Shown here piece after piece: positions 1 through 6,815 of a DNA stretch of 7,297 nucleotides. Source of the DNA: Candidatus Omnitrophota bacterium. Its GTDB lineage: Bacteria; Omnitrophota; Gorgyraeia; Gygaellales; Profunditerraquicolaceae. Made by a program: the position numbers and the translations under genes. The notes below the pieces were generated by a model. It was not told where the DNA came from. It worked only from the letters and a program-made list of their open reading frames with translations, and made no database searches. The stretch covers positions 1 to 7,297 of the forward strand of contig JAQTVG010000043.1 in the NCBI GenBank assembly GCA_028706895.1, read 5' to 3'. The first letter of the stretch is position 1. Every line of letters begins with the position of its first letter.

Positions 1-312
1 AAGGGAAGCGTCTTCTATCGCCTCTTTAATCTGGGGGCGCGGCCGGTCATATCTTAAAATACCTGCCTTTAGTATGCGCGAAACAGGGCTCTTTGTTTTT
101 TCGCAAATCTCCAGCGCCTCTTTCACCTGGTGGTGCTTCATTTTATCCAAGACACCGCCTAAAAACTGCTGCGTATCTATCTTTATCTTATACAAATACC
201 AAAACTTCTCCAATGTTATTGCCAAAGCAAAAATAGAACACAAAAGTATCGGCCACATCACCGGGCCGCCCGCCATAAATACCTGCCATAGGTTCATTTT
301 ATATATGTCCAT
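1..312 (-). CDS. MotA/TolQ/ExbB-family proton channel protein, N-terminal part (cut by window edge)
   Basis: Translating the minus strand from the ATG at 312 gives 104 codons without a stop up to base 1, so the gene continues beyond the window. A short N-terminus with Gly-Gly-Pro leads into one hydrophobic segment (about residues 17-36, MWPILLCSIFALAITLEKF), ending in the Glu-Lys-Phe typical of the first transmembrane helix of ExbB/TolQ. The cytoplasmic part follows, with the family-like pattern C-x4-SPVSRILKAGI (about residues 70-86) and then IKEAIEDA. Known members form the inner-membrane stator that couples proton flow to TonB or TolA; the channel-lining helices 2 and 3 lie outside the window. 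The ATG at 312 is preferred because AAGGGGA lies just upstream; a second ATG at 297 has no such site. The stop of the upstream TPR gene is only 9 nt away, so the two are probably cotranscribed and translationally coupled. TolQ versus ExbB cannot be decided from this fragment. Confidence 0.87.
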   Translation of the reverse strand, partial: MDIYKMNLWQVFMAGGPVMWPILLCSIFALAITLEKFWYLYKIKIDTQQFLGGVLDKMKHHQVKEALEICEKTKSPVSRILKAGILRYDRPRPQIKEAIEDASL

Positions 313-316
313 ATCT

Positions 317-323
317 TCCCCTT
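317..323 (-). promoter_or_regulatory. Ribosome binding site of the TolQ/ExbB-like gene
   Basis: AAGGGGA on the minus strand lies 4 nt before the ATG at 312 and overlaps the TAA stop of the TPR gene (324-322). It supports this start over the in-frame ATG at 297 and suggests coupling to translation of the TPR gene. Confidence 0.6.
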
Positions 324-2811
324 ATTTTATATGCGCCTTAATCCAGTCTATCCTCTCCTGGGCGTATTTGGCTTCCTGGACATTCATTGATATAACTCTT
401 TTATAGATATTAACCGCTTCTTTAAAATTTTCCTTATCCTCATAAATTGCCGCTACCCTTAAAAGCGCCTTTACCGCCAAATCGTTATTCTCCGAATACA
501 GATAAGTTACCTTCAGGTATTCTTCAACAGCGTCGGTAAGGCTGCCTTTTGACTGGAAGGCCTCGGCTATCTTGAATTGGATATCTGCCATTTCCCTTGC
601 CGGCACGGCGTTTAAGCTCTTACGATAAAAGTTTATTGCCTCGCCATAATTATTTACCTTGCGGTATAAATCCGCGACCTTAGGATAAATCAGGCTTGCC
701 AAATTAGGATAATTGTCCGCTACATCTTTATAAATTCCTAACGCCGAATCAATTTTATCCTGCCTGGTATATATATCTGCTATTGCGATGTTAGCCGTGC
801 CTGAAAGGTCGGATTTGCCTGATTCAATTACCCTCTTAAAATTATTTATGGCGTCTTCGTACCTATTCTCTTCCGCATAAATAGAGCCCAGGGCATAATA
901 AGCATCCGGGATTAAATTATTCCTGGGGAAATCCCGGATAAGCGAAGAAAAATACCTTCGCGCCAGGCCCAATTCATTATGCCTGTAATAGTATTCTCCC
1001 AGCCACCACATTACTTCAGGGGTAAGCTTGGAGTCCGGATATTTAGAGCGTAATACCTTAAACCTTTCCATAGCTTCTTTTTCATTGCCCATCTTGTAAT
1101 AACAGTCCGCTATTTCGTATTCTGCCTTCTGGACAAGCTCAATGTTCTGGCTATACTCCCTTGCAATGCCCTTGAACACTTCTATGGCAGCGGGAAAGTC
1201 ACCCAAATTATAAAGGCTGGTTCCCAACAGGTACGTGCCTTCAGGCTTTAAACTGCTATCCCTGAATTCGCTGCGGAATTTTTCAAAGATTTCTTTGCTG
1301 GATTTATAATCCTGCCTTTGAAAATAAACCAGCCCTAAAGCATAAGAAGCATCGGCCAAAAGCTTTGAGCCGGGGAAATTTTTCTTGAGGTTCTGGAATG
1401 CCGTGATTGCGCCGTCATAATTAGAGGTTTTTAACAGCGTAATCCCGAGCTGATATTGTATATAATCACTGTATAAGCTATCAGGATAATTTTTTAATAT
1501 CCCGTCGTATGTTTCAACGGCCTTATTATAATCTCCGGAATCCTGGTAAGTATCTCCTATCTGGCAAAGCGCAGCGACCTTGACCATTTTATCTTCGGTT
1601 TGTTTGGCAATCCTTTGGAACTCATCTATTGCTTTCTTGAATTCACCTTCTTTCAGGAAAGCCCATGCCAGGCCGTAGTGCAGTTTATCAATGCTTTCCT
1701 GCGAAACGGATTCCGGCAGTTTCCTTAACGCTTCTTCATATACGCTTATCGCATCTTTGTATTCAGCTATATCATATAAGGCATCGGCCTTGCCCAAATA
1801 CGCCTGAATTAAAATAACAGGGTCGGAACTCGTATTTACTAATTCGGTATAGACCTTCCCTGCCTCAGTAAACCTCTTCGTTTCCAAATTCAATGTCGCC
1901 TTACCTAACAACAGGATATCCTGGTTTTTCCTGTCCAGGATATCGCTCTTTATGGCGTTAAATGTATCACCCGCTTCCTTATAACGTTTTAATTTAAGGT
2001 AAGCCCAGCCCATCCCTAACCGGGAGAGGTCCTGCATTTTTTCATCATTAGTATTGGCGACAACTTTGGAATATTCATCAATTGCTTCTTCAAAGCTGTT
2101 CAAATAATAATCTGCTTCGGCAATATAAAAATATAAATAGGGTATATGCGCAGCATCTTTAGGGTAAGATTTAAGGTAGGATTTAACGGTATTCTTTAAG
2201 CCGGAGTAGTCCTTTAAATTATACAGGCATTCAATAATTTTAAATGATGAATCCTGGACTTGAGGTTCTTTGGGGAATTTTTCTTCTACAATTTTAAAAT
2301 ATTTTATGGCTTCGTCAAATTTGCCTTCCTGGAATAAACACCATCCCAACGAATAATAAGCATATACGGCATAGGAAGATTTGGGGAATTCATCAATTAC
2401 CGCCTTATAAAACTGGCTTGCCTTGGAAAAATTATTACCCTTAAAATGCACTTCCGCCGTCCAATAGAGGACTGCGTCTTTGATATTGCGTGACGCATCC
2501 CGGCCAAGAAGGCTGTCAAATTTTGCTAAAGCTTCAAGGAATTTATTCTGATGAAAGTAACACTGGCCGATTAACAAGTCTACTTGCGGGATTTTTGATG
2601 AACCCGGATAGCTCTTTTCAAAACGTTCAAACAACCCTAACGCTACATCATAAAAGCCGTCTTCAAACGCCTTTTGGGCTACGAATAATGCCTCTTCCTC
2701 TTTAGCTTCTTCCTCAGCAAAAAGCCCGCGTTCAATAACTGGCAGGCCATAACTGGCTATGGATATAAAAATAGAAAGAAGTATCAGGAGTTTTAGTTTT
2801 AAATTCTTCAT
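322..2811 (-). CDS. Secreted tetratricopeptide-repeat protein with about 21 TPR units (CpoB/YbgF- or BamD-like repeats)
   Basis: An 829-aa protein. Residues 1-32 look like a signal peptide: Lys-rich start (MKNLKLK), hydrophobic core LLILLSIFISIA, and possible signal peptidase I sites near SYG or LFA. No lipobox cysteine is visible, so it is probably soluble in the periplasm or anchored by its N-terminus. An acidic linker (EEEAKEEE) follows. From about residue 41 to the end I count about 21 tandem TPR units of 35-39 residues, most near 37, with the usual pattern G/A-x3-Y/F-x4-Y/F-x2-A-x3-F and frequent FP-x-S or YP-x-S at the unit ends. This extended period is typical of TPRs in envelope proteins such as CpoB/YbgF and BamD. 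No catalytic domain is seen; a protein-scaffold role is inferred. The uvrA stop lies 25 nt upstream, and a TolQ/ExbB-family gene starts 9 nt downstream, suggesting a role with that energised complex. It is much longer than E. coli CpoB (about 260 aa). Confidence 0.9.
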   Translation of the reverse strand: MKNLKLKLLILLSIFISIASYGLPVIERGLFAEEEAKEEEALFVAQKAFEDGFYDVALGLFERFEKSYPGSSKIPQVDLLIGQCYFHQNKFLEALAKFDSLLGRDASRNIKDAVLYWTAEVHFKGNNFSKASQFYKAVIDEFPKSSYAVYAYYSLGWCLFQEGKFDEAIKYFKIVEEKFPKEPQVQDSSFKIIECLYNLKDYSGLKNTVKSYLKSYPKDAAHIPYLYFYIAEADYYLNSFEEAIDEYSKVVANTNDEKMQDLSRLGMGWAYLKLKRYKEAGDTFNAIKSDILDRKNQDILLLGKATLNLETKRFTEAGKVYTELVNTSSDPVILIQAYLGKADALYDIAEYKDAISVYEEALRKLPESVSQESIDKLHYGLAWAFLKEGEFKKAIDEFQRIAKQTEDKMVKVAALCQIGDTYQDSGDYNKAVETYDGILKNYPDSLYSDYIQYQLGITLLKTSNYDGAITAFQNLKKNFPGSKLLADASYALGLVYFQRQDYKSSKEIFEKFRSEFRDSSLKPEGTYLLGTSLYNLGDFPAAIEVFKGIAREYSQNIELVQKAEYEIADCYYKMGNEKEAMERFKVLRSKYPDSKLTPEVMWWLGEYYYRHNELGLARRYFSSLIRDFPRNNLIPDAYYALGSIYAEENRYEDAINNFKRVIESGKSDLSGTANIAIADIYTRQDKIDSALGIYKDVADNYPNLASLIYPKVADLYRKVNNYGEAINFYRKSLNAVPAREMADIQFKIAEAFQSKGSLTDAVEEYLKVTYLYSENNDLAVKALLRVAAIYEDKENFKEAVNIYKRVISMNVQEAKYAQERIDWIKAHIK

Positions 2812-2822
2812 TTATGCTTAAA

Positions 2823-2851
2823 AATATACCACTTCTTTAGCCGTTCTTCAA
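2823..2851 (-). promoter_or_regulatory. Predicted sigma70-type promoter of the TPR gene, inside the uvrA 3' end
   Basis: Minus strand: -35 TTGAAG (2851-2846), 17-bp spacer, TGG extension, -10 TATATT (2828-2823), then 11 nt to the ATG at 2811. The -10 box matches consensus at 5 of 6 positions and the -35 at 4 of 6. The -35 overlaps the last codons of uvrA. The predicted start of transcription would leave a leader of only a few bases, and no Shine-Dalgarno sequence is visible between the promoter and the ATG. Read-through from uvrA is also possible, since no terminator is seen between the genes. Confidence 0.55.
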
Positions 2852-5629
2852 TACCTTTCTTAAGAATTGGGCTGTATAGGATGCTTTATTATCAAGCAAT
2901 TCCTCAGGGCTGCCGATACCCACAACTTCTCCCCCCTTTTCTCCGCCTTCAGGCCCAAGGTCAATAATATAATCAGCGCCTTTTATTACTTCTAAGTTAT
3001 GTTCAATGACACAAACAGTATTGCCTTTATCCGTTAATCTCTGGAGGACAGAAAGAAGCTTACTTACGTCCGCAAAATGTAAGCCTGTTGTGGGCTCATC
3101 TAAAAGATAGAGAGTCTTTCCGGTTGAGCGCTTACTTAATTCTGATGAAAGCTTTACACGCTGGGCCTCTCCTCCTGATAATGTAGTCGCAAACTGGCCC
3201 AACTGTATGTAACCCAATCCTACGTCATAAAGGTAAACTAAGATATTTTTAATCTTTGGTATATTTAAAAATAACTCCATCGCCTCTTCTACAGTCATTT
3301 CCAGGCAATCGGCAATGGATTTGCCTTTATATTTTATTTCTAATGTCGCTTCATTAAAACGCCTGCCGTTACAAACATCGCATTTTACATAGACATCGGA
3401 AAGAAAATGCATCTCAATCTTTTTTATGCCGTCGCCTGAACAGGCTTCACACCTGCCGCCCTTGACATTAAAAGAAAACCTGCCGGGTTTGTAACCGCGC
3501 GCGCGGGCCTGGGGAAGCCTGCTGAACAGGTCCCTGATATGGCTAAAGACGCCTGTATAAGTAGCGGGATTTGAACGCGGCGTCCTGCCTATGGGAGACT
3601 GGTCCACCACAATAACTTTATCAATATAGTCTATACCTATAATCTTCTGGTGCAGGCCCGGTTTTTCGCGGGATTTGTATAATTTCCGGGCAAGGCTGCG
3701 GTATAATATTTCATCAATAAGCGTAGATTTGCCTGAGCCGGATACGCCGGTAACACAAATAAAAACACCCAGAGGAAACTTCACGTCTATATTTTTTAAA
3801 TTGTGTTCCCTTGCCCCTTTTATTTCCAGGAATTTTCCTGTTCTCCAATCTCTTCTTTTCTTGGGAGTTTCTATTTCCAGCTTTTTATTAAGGTATTTTG
3901 CAGTCAAGGAATCCGCGCTCTTCAATAACTCTTCTTTAGTGCCAGAGAAAATTATTTCTCCGCCATGCCTGCCTGCACCCGGGCCCAAATCTACAATATA
4001 GTCAGCTGCAAGAATCGTATATTCATCATGCTCAACTACTATTAAGGTATTGCCTAAGTCCCTCAGGGCTTTTAATGTAGAAATTAACTTTGCATTATCC
4101 CTCTGGTGCAAACCTATGCTGGGTTCATCTAATATATACAACACCCCCACCAATCCTGAGCCAACCTGCGTTGCTAATCTAATCCGCTGTGCTTCTCCTC
4201 CGGAAAGAGTTGAGCTCCTCCTGTCCAATGTCAAATATTCCAAGCCCACATCAATACAAAATTGCAACTTCTGGACTACGCCTTTTAAGGCCTGCTGGGC
4301 AATTATCCTTTGCCTTTGTGTCAGTTCTAACTTCAAAAAGAAATCACGCGCCCCCTTTATGGTCATCTGCGTTACTTCCCGGATATTCTTATCGTTAATT
4401 TTAACTGCAAGGCTTTCTTTCTTGAGCCTGGCGCCGTTACAGGCGGGACAAGGCTGGGTAGACATAAAACGCGAAATCTCCTCTTTTAAATAATCACTTT
4501 CTGTCTGATGAAACAACCTTTCTAAATGCGGGAGAACACCCTCAAAACGCTTGCCCCAAATATATTCATCGGCCCCATACATTACAGCTTTTTGGATATG
4601 CTTACTTAATTTGTTAAACGGAGTATCCAAATCAAAATGCATCTGACGGCTCAATTCCCTTATGAGGGCGCGATAATAAAGTATGTAGCCCCTGCCGCCC
4701 CTCTTCCAGGCCTCAATTGCCCCTTCATTTATGGATTTGCTTTTATCGGGGATAACCAGGTCCGGGTCAAATTCTAATTTTATACCCAAGCCGTTACAAT
4801 CAGGGCAGGCCCCGAAAGGAGAATTAAAAGAAAACATGCGCGGTTCAACTTCAGAATAGCTGATACCGCATTTTGGGCAGGCGTACTGTTCGCTGAATAC
4901 CATATCCTTTGAGCCTGCGCTATTGACTATAACTATTCCTTTACCCGTCTTAAGAGCCGTCTCTACTGAATCTACCAGCCTGTTTTTTATCCCGGGGCCG
5001 ATCCTTAACCTGTCCACTACCACTTCTATATTATGAATACCGTATTTTTTTAGTTTTATATCCGCGGGCAGTTCATAAATTTTCCCGTCCACGCGCGCGC
5101 GTATGAACCCTGCTTTTTGTATTGAGCTAGATATATCCTTGTATTCACCCTTTCTGCCGCGCACAAGCGGAGCCAATACCTGGATATCCGTATCTTTAGG
5201 TAAAGCCATAACCCTATCGGCAATCTCCTGGGCGCTCTGCTTTTCTATCTCGTCGCCGCATTGGTAGCATAATACTTTTCCGACCCGCGCAAAAAGTATT
5301 CTCAGGTAATCGTAAATTTCGGTTTGCGTGCCTACTGTTGAACGGGGGTTACCCCCGGCTGTCCTCTGCTCAATGGCTATAGCCGGAGACAATCCTTCAA
5401 TATATTCTACGTCGGGTTTCTGCAGCTGCTCTAAAAACTGGCGGGCATAACTGGACAAGCTCTCTACATAGCGCCTCTGGCCTTCTGCATAAATAGTATC
5501 AAAAGCAAGGCTGGATTTTCCGGAACCAGAGAGGCCCGTGACAACAATAAGCTTATTACGGGGGAGTTCCAGGCTTATATTTTTTAGATTATGCTCTTTG
5601 GCGCCTTTTATAATAATTGGATTTTCCAT
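2837..5629 (-). CDS. uvrA: UvrABC excision nuclease subunit A
   Basis: UvrA is the DNA-damage-sensing ATPase of nucleotide excision repair; with UvrB it scans DNA, loads UvrB at lesions, then leaves. The protein has about 930 residues, close to the usual 940, and appears complete. It begins MENPIIIKGAKEHNLKNI, the standard UvrA N-terminus. Two ABC ATPase halves are visible: Walker A GLSGSGKSS (about 32-40) and GVSGSGKST (about 627-635); signatures LSGGEAQRIRLA (about 474-485) and LSGGEAQRVKLS (about 816-827); Walker B LYILDEPSIGLH and LYLLDEPTTGLH. Cysteine pairs fit the three zinc modules known for the family: CYQC (about 121) with CPAC (about 393), CPKC (about 250) with CPDC (about 274), and CEAC (about 727) with CDVC (about 749). 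No key residue is missing. It has its own promoter 10-38 bp upstream and no Shine-Dalgarno sequence before the ATG. I see no clear LexA-type box. Confidence 0.99.
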   Translation of the reverse strand: MENPIIIKGAKEHNLKNISLELPRNKLIVVTGLSGSGKSSLAFDTIYAEGQRRYVESLSSYARQFLEQLQKPDVEYIEGLSPAIAIEQRTAGGNPRSTVGTQTEIYDYLRILFARVGKVLCYQCGDEIEKQSAQEIADRVMALPKDTDIQVLAPLVRGRKGEYKDISSSIQKAGFIRARVDGKIYELPADIKLKKYGIHNIEVVVDRLRIGPGIKNRLVDSVETALKTGKGIVIVNSAGSKDMVFSEQYACPKCGISYSEVEPRMFSFNSPFGACPDCNGLGIKLEFDPDLVIPDKSKSINEGAIEAWKRGGRGYILYYRALIRELSRQMHFDLDTPFNKLSKHIQKAVMYGADEYIWGKRFEGVLPHLERLFHQTESDYLKEEISRFMSTQPCPACNGARLKKESLAVKINDKNIREVTQMTIKGARDFFLKLELTQRQRIIAQQALKGVVQKLQFCIDVGLEYLTLDRRSSTLSGGEAQRIRLATQVGSGLVGVLYILDEPSIGLHQRDNAKLISTLKALRDLGNTLIVVEHDEYTILAADYIVDLGPGAGRHGGEIIFSGTKEELLKSADSLTAKYLNKKLEIETPKKRRDWRTGKFLEIKGAREHNLKNIDVKFPLGVFICVTGVSGSGKSTLIDEILYRSLARKLYKSREKPGLHQKIIGIDYIDKVIVVDQSPIGRTPRSNPATYTGVFSHIRDLFSRLPQARARGYKPGRFSFNVKGGRCEACSGDGIKKIEMHFLSDVYVKCDVCNGRRFNEATLEIKYKGKSIADCLEMTVEEAMELFLNIPKIKNILVYLYDVGLGYIQLGQFATTLSGGEAQRVKLSSELSKRSTGKTLYLLDEPTTGLHFADVSKLLSVLQRLTDKGNTVCVIEHNLEVIKGADYIIDLGPEGGEKGGEVVGIGSPEELLDNKASYTAQFLRKVLKNG

Positions 5630-5638
5630 GATGTAAAA

Positions 5639-5667
5639 ATTATACCAAAAAAGAAAGCCCCTGTAAA
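5639..5667 (-). promoter_or_regulatory. Strong sigma70-type promoter of uvrA, overlapping the preceding terminator
   Basis: Minus strand: -35 TTTACA (5667-5662), exactly 17 bp of spacer, a TGG extension, then -10 TATAAT (5644-5639). The -10 is a perfect consensus and the -35 matches 5 of 6 bases. Nine bases (TTTTACATC) separate the -10 box from the uvrA ATG at 5629, so initiation about 7 nt downstream of the -10 would give a leader of only a few bases. The -35 overlaps the distal arm of the terminator hairpin, and the spacer holds its T-tract. Confidence 0.75.
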
Positions 5668-5693
5668 TTAAGATAAGGGCGTCTTACAGGGGC
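5647..5693 (-). terminator. Intrinsic terminator of the panC-nadX-small-protein operon
   Basis: A perfect 10-bp inverted repeat (GCCCCTGTAA at 5657-5666 and TTACAGGGGC at 5684-5693) encloses a 17-nt loop. On the minus strand the hairpin begins 12 nt after the stop codon of the small protein gene and is followed directly by TTTCTTTTTT (5656-5647). On the plus strand it is followed by CTCTTTTG, so it may also stop transcription in that direction, although no plus-strand gene is seen nearby. Confidence 0.85.
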
Positions 5694-5705
5694 CTCTTTT
5701 GTTGC

Positions 5706-5948
5706 TTATCTTTTTTTCTTCTTTGTGCCGCCTCTTTTCATCTTGGCGCAGGATACATCGCCTTTTTTGTCAACGAAATAGAGGTAACCTTTCTTCTTGG
5801 TGATACCGCATTTTGCTACTTTCTGCGGGCTGCCTCCCTTTTTCTTGCCTCTTGCCATCTTGGCGCAAGATACATCGCCTTTTTTGTCAATAAAGTAGAG
5901 GTAACCTTTCTGCCTTTTGATACCCACCTTCGCTACTTTCTCTGCCAT
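5706..5948 (-). CDS. Small Lys-rich protein of two tandem 39-residue GYLYF units, unknown function
   Basis: I cannot assign a named family. From the ATG at 5948 the product has 80 residues, very rich in Lys and strongly basic. It is a direct duplication: units 1 (about residues 4-42) and 2 (about 43-80) match at 25 of the first 31 positions. Each unit contains the core KGYLYF(I/V)DKKGDVSCAKM, followed by a Lys/Gly-rich tail; the protein ends in KKKKR. The core alternates aromatic and hydrophobic residues and has a DKKGD turn, which would suit a beta-hairpin; the basic tails suggest nucleic-acid binding, but both points are inference. One Cys recurs in each unit (SCAKM); unit 2 has a further Cys. 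A GTG at 5960 is in frame and would add 4 residues, but the Shine-Dalgarno-like GAGGGGGTG ends 9 nt before the ATG and overlaps the GTG, so ATG is preferred. There is no signal peptide or membrane segment. The gene lies 31 nt after nadX and 12 nt before a terminator. Confidence 0.78.
   Translation of the reverse strand: MAEKVAKVGIKRQKGYLYFIDKKGDVSCAKMARGKKKGGSPQKVAKCGITKKKGYLYFVDKKGDVSCAKMKRGGTKKKKR
5740..5911 (-). repeat. Tandem intragenic duplication, period 117 bp (39 codons)
   Basis: Bases 5740-5794 and 5857-5911 are 55-bp copies that differ at only 4 positions by my count (3 synonymous or conservative third-base changes and one Ile/Val change). The surrounding parts of the two 117-bp units are less alike. 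The copies encode the shared GYLYF-DKKGDVSCAKM core of the small protein. Confidence 0.85.
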
Positions 5949-5957
5949 GTCTTTATT

Positions 5958-5966
5958 CACCCCCTC
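5958..5966 (-). promoter_or_regulatory. Ribosome binding site deciding the start of the small protein
   Basis: GAGGGGGTG on the minus strand matches the Shine-Dalgarno complement at all but one position and ends 9 nt before the ATG at 5948. It contains the in-frame GTG (5960-5958), which therefore cannot use it as a start site. Confidence 0.6.
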
Positions 5967-5979
5967 TCGTGTAATTACG

Positions 5980-6810
5980 TTAAGTGCCGATTTTAACCGG
6001 CTCTAATATTTGTTTTAAAGTTGCTATCGCCGACAATACCGCTAAATAACTGGTCTTCGGGTTATCAGGATGAATTACATTCTCCGTAATTGCGGTTATT
6101 TTTCCGGCTTCAGAATCCACCTCTATCTGATGTATATTCCTGTCTATGCCGGGAGACGCAACAATGCGCACTATAGTAGCTTCCGGGCCTATCCCGGATA
6201 TGCTTAAAGTCGCCGCAACATTGATATTCTGGGGAAACGCCTTTGTCGCTTGAAGGGCATTACCCTCAAATATAACCGTATCTTTTTCTATATTATCTAA
6301 ACGAATATTATTTTGTAATATATACGCAACGCCTGAAAAAGCTTCAGGAGGCTTTCTCGTGGTTAAGATAACTTTATTTACCTTGCCGCTGGCGACAGCG
6401 GCTTTTACACCGTCTATCCCGCATATGGCTCCCGAAGGTATAAAAACCCTGGCCCCTTTACTTTGCGCCAACGCCTTCAGTTCGTTATAATGCTCTAATA
6501 TGCCTCCGACGCTCATAATCATAATGTCGCGGCTGTTAGAAAGCGCCTTCCTGGCAATATCAAATGCAGTGCCGGCTTTAGTGGCCTCAATAACCAGGTC
6601 AACTTTATTTATTAATTCATCAAGGCTTGAAATCGCAAGTTTCCTGTTAAGTTTAGTAGAGAGGCTATAAGCCTTCTGCGCATCAACATCGTATAGGGCC
6701 AAAAGCTGCGCCTCTTTAGAAAAATCATATACAATTGAACCCGCCAAAGACGAACCAATCGCTCCGCAGCCTGCGATACCTATATTTAATTTTTTATCTT
6801 TTTCCGGCAT
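5980..6810 (-). CDS. nadX: L-aspartate dehydrogenase
   Basis: This enzyme oxidises L-aspartate to iminoaspartate with NAD(P)+, feeding quinolinate and NAD synthesis; the reverse reaction can make aspartate from oxaloacetate and ammonia. The protein has 276 residues, the usual length. The N-terminal Rossmann fold shows IGIAGCGAIGSSLA (residues 10-23), then VIEATKAG (about 73-80), MSVGGIL (about 99-104) and IPSGAICGIDGVKAA (about 124-138). The catalytic domain has TTRKPPEAF (about 150-158), EGNALQATKAFPQNINVAATL (about 182-202), ASPGIDRNIHQIE (about 218-230) and NPKTSYLAVLSAIATL (about 250-265). His227 in NIHQIE sits where the family's catalytic His is expected. It starts 5 nt after the panC stop with no clear Shine-Dalgarno sequence, so coupling to panC translation is likely. 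With panC as neighbour, it may supply aspartate for beta-alanine rather than, or as well as, iminoaspartate for NAD; no nadA, nadC or panD is in view. Confidence 0.93.
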   Translation of the reverse strand: MPEKDKKLNIGIAGCGAIGSSLAGSIVYDFSKEAQLLALYDVDAQKAYSLSTKLNRKLAISSLDELINKVDLVIEATKAGTAFDIARKALSNSRDIMIMSVGGILEHYNELKALAQSKGARVFIPSGAICGIDGVKAAVASGKVNKVILTTRKPPEAFSGVAYILQNNIRLDNIEKDTVIFEGNALQATKAFPQNINVAATLSISGIGPEATIVRIVASPGIDRNIHQIEVDSEAGKITAITENVIHPDNPKTSYLAVLSAIATLKQILEPVKIGT

Positions 6811-6815
6811 AATAG

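Noticed and set aside
74..406. Plus-strand open frame of 110 codons at the left edge
   Set aside because: It lies opposite the TolQ/ExbB-like gene and the TPR gene 3' end, has no plausible domain, and crosses two well-supported minus-strand genes.
3675..4493. Plus-strand open frames of 69-147 codons opposite uvrA
   Set aside because: They are antisense to the conserved ATPase core of uvrA and translate to no recognisable family.
5090..5105. Alternating purine-pyrimidine run rich in CG (possible Z-DNA), with a similar CG run at 3496-3505
   Set aside because: Both are explained by Arg-Ala-Arg codons in conserved parts of uvrA; short runs within a coding sequence give no further support.
5630..5705. 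LexA-type operator upstream of uvrA
   Set aside because: The intergenic inverted repeat is fully explained as an intrinsic terminator with a T-tract; no CTG-N10-CAG or GAAC-N4-GTTC type box is seen.
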